The notes under the pieces were generated by a model. That model did no database searches, had not been told where the DNA came from, and saw only the letters and a program-made list of their open reading frames with translations. Below, piece after piece: positions 1 through 7,326 of a stretch of DNA of 64,000 nucleotides. This stretch comes from Flavobacterium psychrotrophum. GTDB lineage: Bacteria; Bacteroidota; Bacteroidia; Flavobacteriales; Flavobacteriaceae. A program made the translations under genes and the position numbers. The DNA lies in NCBI RefSeq assembly GCF_003403075.1, contig NZ_CP031557.1:186001-250000 (forward strand), given 5' to 3'. The first letter of the stretch is position 1. Every line of letters starts with the position of its first letter.

Positions 1-24
1 GCCCCTGCCAATCTTTGCTACCAT
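1..24 (-). CDS. Relaxase, first codons only (element A copy)
   Basis: The minus strand reads ATG at 24-22 followed by codons for VAKIGRG, and then the window ends. These eight residues equal the start of the complete relaxase at 28117-29397, and the gene sits two bases after the MobC-like gene, just as in element B. This is a truncation by the window edge. I infer that a second relaxase continues to the left. Confidence 0.8.
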
Positions 25-26
25 TG

Positions 27-458
27 TTACTTATTAAGATGGTTGGCTTCAAATTCACCGGTGAGTGTAATTATCTTTTTGCCGAGGACTGAAAGTTCAA
101 TGGTTTGTTGTTCCAGTTTGTACAATGCAGCTGCCGCTTTTTTTTCGGAAAAATTGCTGTATAGCATTTTAATCACCTGGTTGTAGTTGACCCCGATGGC
201 ACGGAACTGCCCGAACAGTCCTGTCAGTTTCACATGGTAATCCATTGCTGCCTTGTCAATTTTTACTGTAGTAATTGTTTTTTGGAAAATACAGGCGGTT
301 ATAAAGTGAGCCATCACATTCATCCCGGATTTTTCAAACAAGGATAGGAATTTTGCATTTTCCGCAGCCGTCAAACTTATGGAATAACGATAAATAGCAC
401 GGTCATCTTTGGGATGCCTGCCACCTTTGTACTTTTTATCCGGGCTATCATTTTCCAT
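27..458 (-). CDS. MobC-like relaxosome accessory protein (element A)
   Basis: A 143-residue basic protein of the Bacteroidetes plasmid mobilization MobC type, which helps the relaxase bind and open oriT. The N-terminus has a Lys/Arg-rich GGRHPKDDRA segment followed by a YSISLTAAENAKF stretch typical of ribbon-helix-helix-like accessory proteins, then an amphipathic helical C-terminal half. It is about 80% identical by eye to the protein at 29401-29832. The relaxase ATG follows 2 bases after its stop, so the two genes are translationally linked. It belongs to the element that extends beyond the left edge. Confidence 0.85.
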   Translation of the reverse strand: MENDSPDKKYKGGRHPKDDRAIYRYSISLTAAENAKFLSLFEKSGMNVMAHFITACIFQKTITTVKIDKAAMDYHVKLTGLFGQFRAIGVNYNQVIKMLYSNFSEKKAAAALYKLEQQTIELSVLGKKIITLTGEFEANHLNK

Positions 459-927
459 TTACGGTTTTACTTATCTATTATAGAAGTGAATATAATTATG
501 AAATTATAGATAAGCCTAGTATAGTCATGCTATGGCAATCATTGGCCTCAATTGGCCAATTTTTATAATATATCCAACACCGACTGGTGTTGTCAACTGT
601 TAGCCCTTGATGTATTATCAAAATACATTGATAGAAACTTTTCCCAAGATGCACCGTTAAAAGGCAGCTAATGTATTGCGGGTAAAGCCGGTGGTAAAAG
701 CAAAAGACTACGGCATAATGGCTTTGCTCACACACTCGCAAACCCACCCTTCGGGACTTATTCCGTTTCCTTTTGTTTTACCGCTTTACCCACATTGTTT
801 ATCTGCTTTCTTTTTCCGGTTTTCTTTTGGAAAAAAGTTATGCGGAGCGCAAGCGAGGCAGGACGTTATCAGATTAGAGGACTGGACGGAGATACAAAAC
901 GATTGTATCATTTTAAATTCAACAACT
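459..927. other. Upstream region of mobC and DUF932 genes; candidate oriT segment
   Basis: No gene is supported here. The stretch at about 700-775 (kernel CGGCATAATGGCTTTGCTC, then CAAACCCACCC and GGGACTTATTCCG) recurs almost unchanged at about 30005-30080, again upstream of mobC. Its conservation between diverged copies and its place beside the relaxosome genes make it the best oriT candidate in the window; that is inference. At 891-909 a 7-bp inverted repeat (GATACAA/TTGTATC, loop AACGA) lies 18 bases before the DUF932 start and is repeated at 31707-31725, so it may be an operator or leader hairpin. An open frame from 676 is only an in-frame extension of the DUF932 gene. Confidence 0.45.
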
Positions 928-1971
928 ATGGCACATAATTTAAATTTCAACACAGAGACAGGGCAGCACGCATTTATGAGCGTAAAGCAGCCCGCATGGC
1001 ACGGACTTGGGCAAATTGTAGAAGACTACCCCACAAGCCGCGAGGCAATTGCCTTTGCAGGCTTGGACTACGAAGTGGCAAAAGCCCCGATTTTCGCCCG
1101 TGGCGCTAGGCTTTTTGAGAGCTTTGCAGTCCCTGACCAGTTCGCCACAATGCGCACCGACACCAAAGCCGTGTTCGGTGTAGTCGGCAAGGATTACCAA
1201 ATAGTACAGAATGCGGATGCATTCGCCTTCTTTGATGCCATTGTGGGCGGTGGCGAGGGCATACAGTACGAAACCGCAGGCGCACTCGGTAATGGGGAGC
1301 GTATTTTTATTACAGCGAAGCTGCCCGGCTACATCCGTGTGGGCAACGGGGATGATGTAACAGGTAAATATATTTTCCTGACCACCTCCCATGACGGCAG
1401 CGGAAGCATTACCGCAGCCTTTACGCCCGTGAGAGTTGTTTGCTCTAATACATTAAATGCAGCGATGAAAACAGCAACTAACGTAGTACGCATACGCCAC
1501 ACCGCAGGGGCAAAAGAACGTTTGGAACAGGCGCACAAAGTAATGGGTGTTGCCGACACCCTTTCATTGCAGTTAGAGGGCATTTTTAACGAGTGGGCAA
1601 ATGTGCGCATTGAGGATAAACAGGTAAAGCAACTGATACAGTTGGCACTTTGCCCTAACAGAGAAACCTACAACCTTTTAAAGAAAGGGGCTACCGACGA
1701 ACTTTCAACCATGTATAAAAATGCCTGTGAGGCTGCTTTTGAGTACGCTATGGCAGACGATACGCAAAGTTTGGAAACGACTAAAGGAACTGTATTTGGC
1801 GCGTACAATGCCGTTACGGGCTACTACCAAAATGTGCGCAGTTTCAAGACGGGAGAGGATAAACTAAAAAGCATCTGCCTTGGCGGTACAGCACAGGCAC
1901 GGGGGCAAAAAGCCTTTGACCTGTGCGGGGACTTTGCTAAAAACGGGGCAGCTGCACTAATGCTAAACTGA
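928..1971 (+). CDS. DUF932 protein (element A)
   Basis: A 347-residue DUF932 (plasmid/phage-like, TIGR03299-type) protein of unknown biochemical role, common on mobile elements. The start MAHNLNFNTETGQHAFMSV is chosen because the second copy at 31745-32788 starts identically and has the same length; the frame stays open upstream to 676 but that part has no counterpart. The two copies are over 90% identical by eye. Family features include the AWHGLG segment near residue 20, a repeated ATMRTD/FGVVGKDY core and the C-terminal GTAQARGQKAFDLCGDFAK segment. A hairpin (1982-2002) follows the stop, then the TA-phased tract. Confidence 0.85.
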   Translation: MAHNLNFNTETGQHAFMSVKQPAWHGLGQIVEDYPTSREAIAFAGLDYEVAKAPIFARGARLFESFAVPDQFATMRTDTKAVFGVVGKDYQIVQNADAFAFFDAIVGGGEGIQYETAGALGNGERIFITAKLPGYIRVGNGDDVTGKYIFLTTSHDGSGSITAAFTPVRVVCSNTLNAAMKTATNVVRIRHTAGAKERLEQAHKVMGVADTLSLQLEGIFNEWANVRIEDKQVKQLIQLALCPNRETYNLLKKGATDELSTMYKNACEAAFEYAMADDTQSLETTKGTVFGAYNAVTGYYQNVRSFKTGEDKLKSICLGGTAQARGQKAFDLCGDFAKNGAAALMLN

Positions 1972-1981
1972 TATTAAAATG

Positions 1982-2010
1982 CAGCCCTGCTTTGCAGGGC
2001 TGTTAGTTTA
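1982..2010 (+). terminator. Hairpin after DUF932 gene (weak intrinsic terminator)
   Basis: CAGCCCTGC at 1982-1990 pairs with GCAGGGCTG at 1994-2002 around a TTT loop, followed by TTAGTTTATA. The stem is strong but the T-run is poor. The element B copy (32801-32821) has a better T-run. Confidence 0.6.
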
Positions 2011-2178
2011 TATATATTTACATAAGTATGTGTGTATTTACGTAGTTACGTAGCTACGTTGATATGTACATACATATTTACGTAAATACAGCCATACACC
2101 TATACAGTTGTATATGGGTATATTTATACACCTACCGGTACCTATGTACTACTATACAGCTGGCAATACGGCTGTACG
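2011..2178. repeat. TA-phased (TANN)n palindromic tract, copy A
   Basis: Read in one fixed 4-base register from 2011, 29 of 42 successive tetramers begin with TA (hand count). The last two positions vary freely, so this is a degenerate period-4 pattern and not a microsatellite. It is full of inverted repeats: GTATTTACGTA (2034-2044) with TACGTAAATAC (2079-2089), enclosing palindromes ACGTAGCTACGT (2048-2059) and TATGTACATA (2063-2072), and TATACA/TGTATA at 2101-2114. TAA/TAG triplets in every frame exclude coding. It ends in GCTGGCAATACGGCTGTAC, which also ends the copy at 32830-33062. Confidence 0.8.
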
Positions 2179-2442
2179 GATTTTCAAAAATACAACGGCA
2201 CAGCCTGCCAACAGGCTGACACTACAGATGAAAGGTTTTTAAGCTAACGAGCCAGCCAGCTATATAGCTTTAATTATACATTTTTTAATTCCCTGCAAGC
2301 TGCCACAGCATAACAAAATCCATTGCAAGATTTTTTCACTCGCGGGCAGCCTACAGGGCTGCCATCTACGGAAAATATTAGATATTTCACCGGCTTTTAT
2401 CGCTTTATCTCTCCAATTGAAAAATTGATTTATCTGATCAAG
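2179..2442. other. Hairpin-bearing non-coding region, copy A
   Basis: There is no supported gene. Visible structures are CAGCCTG/CAGGCTG near 2202-2219 and GGCAGCC/GGCTGCC with a TACAG loop at 2345-2363. The latter hairpin occurs twice in element B (33249-33267 and 33536-33554). Confidence 0.5.
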
Positions 2443-2624
2443 AGAAAAAGGACATGAAGCCCTTTTCAGTTTTAAAATATTTACTAAGAATATTGTCGCG
2501 TGACAACAGCAAGTTGTGTTTTAAGCTGCTTGAAATGCTTTCCGCAGCTTAAAACAACTTGCCCTTGCGCAGGGGGCTAAAAAATCTCCAGAGTCGATTT
2601 TTGATGTGAGTCGCCAAACTTTTA
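2443..2624. ncRNA. Conserved structured block, copy A (possible RNA or ssDNA origin)
   Basis: About 180 bp that aligns well with 33636-33813 although no ORF is shared. Structures: TTGTC/GACAA around GCGT at 2493-2506 (TTGCC/GGCAA in the other copy, a base-pair-preserving change), a long hairpin CAAGTT-GT-GTTTTAAGCTGC (2510-2529) with GCAGCTTAAAACAACTTG (2544-2561), then CCCTTGCGCAGGGGGCTAA and an A/T-rich pair AAAAATC/GATTTTT around TCCAGAG. The strand and whether it works as RNA or DNA are unknown. It lies between the DUF932 gene and the converging HEPN operon. Confidence 0.5.
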
Positions 2625-2670
2625 TTATGCCAGTGATTGATTTCATGATAATTTTATTGATGCAGAGGAT

Positions 2671-3525
2671 TTATTCTGCACTTTCAACTTTCAGTTTTTT
2701 AATATTCATTTTACACCGTGCCATGCACTCCTTAAATATCTCATGGGCTTTTATTGAAATTTGTCCTTTCTTAGTAATAGCTAAGTCTAAAATCTCTTTG
2801 GTGAACTCTTCTTTGCACTTATTTTTGTATCGTATTATCCGAAATGAATCATCAAGCATGGTAATAAGATTTGACTCTTCTTCGCTCTCCTTATCGAAAA
2901 AATCTCCAAACTCAGGATAGAATTGATGCAAATAGGCTTGTTGCTCCTGCAAACTTTGGGAAGGATAATGCTCACCCATGATTAGTAATTCCACTTTCTG
3001 AAAGGTGTATTTCAATGTTTGGTGTAGATGAAATATTGCCTGTAGATAGTTGTCAACCTGGCTATACCATCTGGAATAAATATAGCTTTTATCAGCATAA
3101 GCATTTAGTAACAGGTATTCTTTTTCTGCATTTCGAAGTAGCTTTTTAGCTTTTTTAATTTTTTTCAACCGGAATGTTTGATTAGTGGGATCTGAAGTGT
3201 AGGCAAGTTTGGCTCCATTAGCATGGTTCATTAAATAAAGGCTACCTTCTTCCCAAAACTCTACCGCCACCCTGTTCTCAAAAATAGTAAACTTAAATTG
3301 CGGGTAGTTTTTAAATAACCTGCTTACAAAAGGCCTGATGTCCGTTGCATCCATCTCGCATTCGTCAGATATAATAAGCGTCAGTATAATTTCAGGGCTA
3401 AAGCTATTGTTATCTACAGACAGGTATATCGAATGAAGTGGTAGAAAGTCCAACAAGGCTTTTATAATTTTTTTTAATTCCTGCTTCTCAGGGTGGTTTT
3501 CCGGGATTGTTATAGTGTATTCCAT
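2671..3525 (-). CDS. Degenerate nucleotidyltransferase-HEPN family protein, single unit
   Basis: A 284-residue protein. Residues 1-120 resemble the N-terminal part of the 565-residue protein at 34233-35930: both start M(E/D)Y(T/Q)I.IP and share a strand-rich region and the GSxxLMxH segment. Around residues 160-215 there is a HEPN-like helix pair (LHQTLKYTFQKVELLIMGEHYP). It lacks the RxxxxH ribonuclease motif and any intact GSx10DxD nucleotidyltransferase motif. It is the last gene of a minus-strand operon, starting 5 bases before the end of the upstream gene. The role is unknown; a type VII-like toxin-antitoxin or regulatory function is inference. Confidence 0.6.
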   Translation of the reverse strand: MEYTITIPENHPEKQELKKIIKALLDFLPLHSIYLSVDNNSFSPEIILTLIISDECEMDATDIRPFVSRLFKNYPQFKFTIFENRVAVEFWEEGSLYLMNHANGAKLAYTSDPTNQTFRLKKIKKAKKLLRNAEKEYLLLNAYADKSYIYSRWYSQVDNYLQAIFHLHQTLKYTFQKVELLIMGEHYPSQSLQEQQAYLHQFYPEFGDFFDKESEEESNLITMLDDSFRIIRYKNKCKEEFTKEILDLAITKKGQISIKAHEIFKECMARCKMNIKKLKVESAE

Positions 3526-3529
3526 GATT

Positions 3530-4404
3530 TCATTTTGTATTTAAAAGCTCAATTTTCTCATGTGCTATTATAAAAGCCCTGCTTTGGAATTCCTTACAAC
3601 GGCTTGCAACAATTTGTAAATCCTGATAAGGTATTGCGTCAATGTGCCTGTTTCTCACCATCCCCGGACGCATACACAGTATTTTAAAAAGTTCCTGCTC
3701 GTGGGGCGTATTGCGTGGGAATATTTCCTGCGTAATCGCCGTTGTGTAATCACACAATTCAAAAAGGTATTTCGTTGAGAATTTCTGTGGATGGTAGCCC
3801 AGTAACGAATGTATCAACATCAGGCATATATGTTCAACAGCAAGGTGCAGCAGCACCGCGCTGGTCATTGTACTACCATTCTTTTCAATAGCTGCTAATG
3901 CTTCAAGATATCAAGTGCTGCTGTATTGCGGGTGTACAGGTATATCCGGCTATCATCATAATATAGCTTAGGTTCGTCCACAAGATGCAACAAGGATTGT
4001 ACTTCCTTATTTTGATAAACAATGTTTTCATACTCAAAAAGCATGTGAAAGAAATAATGCTGGTTTTTGGTCACGTCATGCAACGATGCTGTACTATGTA
4101 ATAAAAGCGTGGCTGCTGCCTTGCTGCCTATATTAGTCTTGATTAGTTTGTTGAGTTTCGCTGAGCTGTTTTTTTGCAGCTTATTTACAAATACAACAAG
4201 GTAAAAATGGAGTTGTTCACTATGGTTACCTTCAATGAAGATTCCTGTACTGACGGTGTTTAAAGTGTTGCGATAGCCTAAGCAATACACGGCATCTGTT
4301 TCTATAGTACCTGCTATAATGTTACATATCTTTTTTAAGGATGCTTCTATGCTCTCTGAAATGCCACGCATCCATTGTGCCTCTGACTTATTATTCCTGT
4401 CCAT
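3530..4404 (-). pseudogene. Nucleotidyltransferase-HEPN protein split by a single-base frameshift
   Basis: Two open frames, 3895-4404 (169 residues, nucleotidyltransferase-like, VYCLGYRNT then HFYLVVFVN) and 3530-3868 (112 residues, HEPN-like, LLHLAVEHICLMLIHSLLGYHP), match consecutive parts of the C-terminal half of the neighbouring protein at 4422-6116. One extra C on the minus strand near 3907 would rejoin them as TAALDILEALAAIEKNG, which aligns with TIANILLEHVADGYDS in the paralogue. So this was one gene of about 290 residues, either truly frameshifted or affected by an assembly indel. It lies between, and in the same direction as, its two paralogues. Confidence 0.75.
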
Positions 4405-4421
4405 ACTTTCTAAGTTTTAAG

Positions 4422-6116
4422 TTAGTCCTGATCCTCAGATTTATCCATTCCCTGCATATCTTCTAATGCCTTATTTACCAATGTATGGACATGGGCAACG
4501 AACTCATTGCAACGTCCTTCGAGCAGTTCCATTTCATCAGTGCTGACCATATCTTTGCCGCTATAGCGTAAAGTCCAGGGCTGGCGGCTAAGCTGTTTTA
4601 ATATTCGAAGGTCACTTTCAGTTCGGGTTGGAAAAAAGTTGGCGATCTCGGGGCTGAAATGCTCACAAATCTCCAAGAGGTAGCCTATAGAAAAATAATT
4701 AGGGCTGTAGCCTAAAAACAGCCGTATCATCGCAAGGCAGGCCTGTTCAACAACATGGTGCAGCAACATACCTGTCAGGTGTGTATACGATGAATCGTAA
4801 CCATCGGCAACATGTTCCAACAGAATGTTCGCAATAGTATTCCTGTAGTGCAGGTACTCTATAGCAGGCGCTATGTTGCGCTGTTGAGGTGTTACACTAT
4901 TGAAGATCGGTTGGTGTTCAGTTAGATATACCTGCTGTCCGCTGCTTATGACTTTATGGAAAAAGTATTTCTGGTCAGCCTGCTCCGTTTCAAGTTCAGC
5001 CACATTATGGATAAGCAATGTAACAGTATATCTTCCTTTGGACTTGCTTCGGATTTTCCCTGCAAGGTCGTGGGCTGTGTTGGGAGTAAGACCATCTTCA
5101 AAAACAAGCAGGTAAAAATTAATGGTGGCCTTTTTTTCTTCAACAGCAAGGCTGTCTCTCGGGGGCAACGCTTCATTTTTTCCAAAGCAATAAATAGCTT
5201 TTGTTTTAATAGCCTTGATAATTATCCTGCTGATCTTATCCAGTGCGGTATTTTCATCATTGGTATCTGAGAGCTTGAGAGGTTTTTCCCGTACCGGTTC
5301 CTGAAAAGTAGACAATGCCGCCTCACATGAAGAAAGCTGCTCTTTATAGACTTTTCGGGTTTCCTTAAGCATCCACTGCATTTTTTTATAAGCGGTTACT
5401 ACGGTTTCTTTTTTGATTTTTATGTTACCTGTATAGGGGAATGACCTCGTAACGGTATGCAATAGTTCCACCAGTTCTGCTTCTTCAGGATTGGAACGGT
5501 CAAAAAGTTTGCTAAATGCTGGTGCGAACTCTTCAGTGATTCCCTGTTGGTCGTTGACGCTTTTGCCGCTGTACGCTTTGCCGGAAGTCAGTTCGCCAAC
5601 AATGCCAAACAGTGATATTATGTTTTGGTGAATAGTAAGCAATGCAAGTTGGTGGCTGTTAGTACCCATATAGTGCTGCGCACCCCGGCTCATGGCATCG
5701 GCTTTTCCAAACATCTGCAATACATGTTTCATAGCCTTAAGAAAGACGCTTTGTGCCGCAGGTAATTTTTCTATCATCTTACTATAGGCTGTATCGTTCT
5801 TAAACAGTGTCCTGCATGTCAGATACCATTTCAGGTAATAAAGGTTGCCATCTTTGAGTTTGTGGATCACGTCCGCACTGTCTACAATTTTACAGGGCAG
5901 CTGTACAGAATATTTTTCGAACAATTTTTCAGAACGGTCGTACATTTCTGAAGCGATCTCTGTGAAGTTCCCTTCCATAACTATAGTAAGTATATCGCCC
6001 ATTTTACCTGCGGTATTGGACTCGTGCAGGGTGATGGCAGTTACATCCATCAAAACCCGAAGGTCATTGATCAGGGCTTCAAATTCTTTTTCCGATGGGA
6101 TTATAATTGCATCCAT
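4422..6116 (-). CDS. Two-unit degenerate nucleotidyltransferase-HEPN protein (element A)
   Basis: A 564-residue protein equal in length and layout to 34233-35930 (565). Residues 1-130 form a strand-rich first unit, about 130-200 the first HEPN-like helices, about 290-390 a second nucleotidyltransferase-like unit (AIYCFGKNEA, then NFYLLVFEDG), and about 425-480 a typical HEPN segment (MLLHHVVEQACLAMIRLFLG). The Gly-Ser and paired Asp of active MNT enzymes are missing, so catalysis is doubtful. It is transcribed away from the XRE gene at 6285 and heads the operon. MNT-HEPN pairs are known toxin-antitoxin systems; here both folds are fused and decayed, so a sensor or regulatory role is possible. 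Confidence 0.6.
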   Translation of the reverse strand: MDAIIIPSEKEFEALINDLRVLMDVTAITLHESNTAGKMGDILTIVMEGNFTEIASEMYDRSEKLFEKYSVQLPCKIVDSADVIHKLKDGNLYYLKWYLTCRTLFKNDTAYSKMIEKLPAAQSVFLKAMKHVLQMFGKADAMSRGAQHYMGTNSHQLALLTIHQNIISLFGIVGELTSGKAYSGKSVNDQQGITEEFAPAFSKLFDRSNPEEAELVELLHTVTRSFPYTGNIKIKKETVVTAYKKMQWMLKETRKVYKEQLSSCEAALSTFQEPVREKPLKLSDTNDENTALDKISRIIIKAIKTKAIYCFGKNEALPPRDSLAVEEKKATINFYLLVFEDGLTPNTAHDLAGKIRSKSKGRYTVTLLIHNVAELETEQADQKYFFHKVISSGQQVYLTEHQPIFNSVTPQQRNIAPAIEYLHYRNTIANILLEHVADGYDSSYTHLTGMLLHHVVEQACLAMIRLFLGYSPNYFSIGYLLEICEHFSPEIANFFPTRTESDLRILKQLSRQPWTLRYSGKDMVSTDEMELLEGRCNEFVAHVHTLVNKALEDMQGMDKSEDQD

Positions 6117-6284
6117 AATTTTGAGTTTTACTTGTTGAACATTCCTTTAAATTTGTATTTTTGTAATGACCAGCAAGTAAGAAAGACTTTAAGGTGTACC
6201 GAATCAATTTGTTGTGTATGGTACATCTTTAGTCATGTATTTTACATCTTGGAAAATTACACACCTAAATATTACCTTTGAATT
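6117..6284 (+). promoter_or_regulatory. Divergent control region; leaderless promoter of XRE gene (element A)
   Basis: TACCTTTG at 6273-6280 fits the Bacteroidota -7 box TAnnTTTG, with a TTG about 21 bases upstream. Its last G is only 5 bases before the ATG at 6285, so the transcript should lack a leader. An imperfect inverted repeat GGTGTACC...GGTACATC and the strings CAGCAAGTAA and GTACCGAA, both also present upstream of 36101, are candidate operator parts for autoregulation and control of the divergent HEPN operon. Confidence 0.65.
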
Positions 6285-6674
6285 ATGAGTACTACAGCGA
6301 AACCAAACCATATAGGACGTAAAATCAGCCGTATCCGTGAACTTCGCGATATGAAGCAGGAGGCTTTGGCACTAGCTTTAGGAACGAACCAACAGGCAAT
6401 ATCCATCATGGAGAACAGTGAAACTATTGAGGAAGAAAAATTAATTGAGGTGGCAAAAGCTCTGGGCGTTAGCGTAGAGGCGATAAAGAATTTTTCTGAA
6501 GAAGGAGTGATTAACTATTTCAATACTTTTAATGAAGCTGTTACCAGTAGTAATTTTGGGCACAATAATACTTGCAACTTTAATCCGTTAGATAAAGTTG
6601 TGGAACTATATGAGCGTTTAGTTCAGGCTGAAAAAGATAAAGTCGCTTACTTAGAAAAGCTTATGAATAAATAA
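6285..6674 (+). CDS. XRE-family regulator (element A)
   Basis: A 129-residue protein. Residues about 8-70 are a Cro/C1-type helix-turn-helix (GRKISRIRELRDMKQEALALALGT, then QQAISIMENSE), and the C-terminus (DKVVELYERLVQAEKDKVAYLEKL) is a likely coiled-coil dimerization helix. It is closely related to the protein at 36101-36490; the linker between the two parts differs most. It sits divergently beside the nucleotidyltransferase/HEPN operon in both elements, so it probably controls that operon and itself. The start codon lies directly behind the -7 box, which implies a leaderless mRNA. Confidence 0.85.
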   Translation: MSTTAKPNHIGRKISRIRELRDMKQEALALALGTNQQAISIMENSETIEEEKLIEVAKALGVSVEAIKNFSEEGVINYFNTFNEAVTSSNFGHNNTCNFNPLDKVVELYERLVQAEKDKVAYLEKLMNK

Positions 6675-6827
6675 TGATAATATTATTTTCTATGCTATTA
6701 TTTCAAAATCTCAACTTTGCTAAGTCTGAAAAGGTAATACATTATTTTTCAAGAATGTTGGTGAATTAGATAATCAACTTCCTAGTTGTAAAGTCCTATG
6801 TAACATCAGCTTCTAATATATATAATT

Positions 6828-7268
6828 ATGGATATTTTTGAACAGACTGATAGAGATACTTGGAATACAAGAAGGGAATGGGTCGATAAAGAATTACAAG
6901 ATGCTGAAATTGGATGTCATTTACTCAGCGATCACGCGACAGCGCTTTTTATGGATATGCAATTAGCCTATTGCGCCGGTGCATGGATTTCTGTTGTCGT
7001 AATGTCTGTTTCAGTTATTGATGCTCATTTGCGAGAGACTGAAGCGATGGATAACTGTATCGGCACTGCAAAACTATTGGACGAATATTACGAAGGAAAA
7101 AACATAAATTGGCTGAGACAGCTTCGAAATCATTACGTGCATTTAAACATGAATAAAAATATCTTGAAGATGAACGACTGGTTTGACAACCAGTTAGAAT
7201 TTGAAATGAATGCAACAAAAGCAATTAAAATGACAATTTCTGCATTATTCCAAAATCCAGGAATTTAA
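6828..7268 (+). CDS. Small HEPN-like protein
   Basis: A 146-residue mostly helical protein. Near residues 100-112 it has LRQLRNHYVHLN, which matches the HEPN RNase signature Rx4H (R-NHYV-H). The size and the leading acidic and aromatic segment resemble DUF4145-like HEPN proteins. It is the first cargo gene of element A, 154 bases after the XRE gene and in the same direction. A role as an abortive-infection RNase or toxin is inference from the motif and the defence-island context; no antitoxin is visible next to it. Confidence 0.55.
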   Translation: MDIFEQTDRDTWNTRREWVDKELQDAEIGCHLLSDHATALFMDMQLAYCAGAWISVVVMSVSVIDAHLRETEAMDNCIGTAKLLDEYYEGKNINWLRQLRNHYVHLNMNKNILKMNDWFDNQLEFEMNATKAIKMTISALFQNPGI

Positions 7269-7293
7269 TAAATTAAAATTTTTCGGCATCAGC

Positions 7294-7322
7294 TTGAATA
7301 CAAAATGCATTATATACATTTG
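7294..7322 (+). promoter_or_regulatory. Promoter of Panacea-DUF488 gene (leaderless)
   Basis: TTG at 7294-7296, an 18-base spacer and TACATTTG at 7315-7322 match TTG-N17-20-TAnnTTTG. The ATG at 7327 follows by 5 bases. The in-frame TTG at 7294 is therefore better explained as the -33 box than as a start codon. Confidence 0.75.
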
Positions 7323-7326
7323 CATA

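Noticed and set aside
676..927. N-terminal extension of the DUF932 frame
   Set aside because: The frame is open but the second copy starts at the position equal to 928, and the extension is non-coding spacer that is conserved as DNA upstream of mobC.
2606..2920. 104-codon plus-strand frame
   Set aside because: It overlaps the conserved structured block and the end of the minus-strand HEPN gene, and has no counterpart in element B.
7294..7326. Upstream TTG start for the DUF488 fusion
   Set aside because: The TTG fits the -33 promoter box with an 18-base spacer to TACATTTG, so translation from the ATG at 7327 is more likely.
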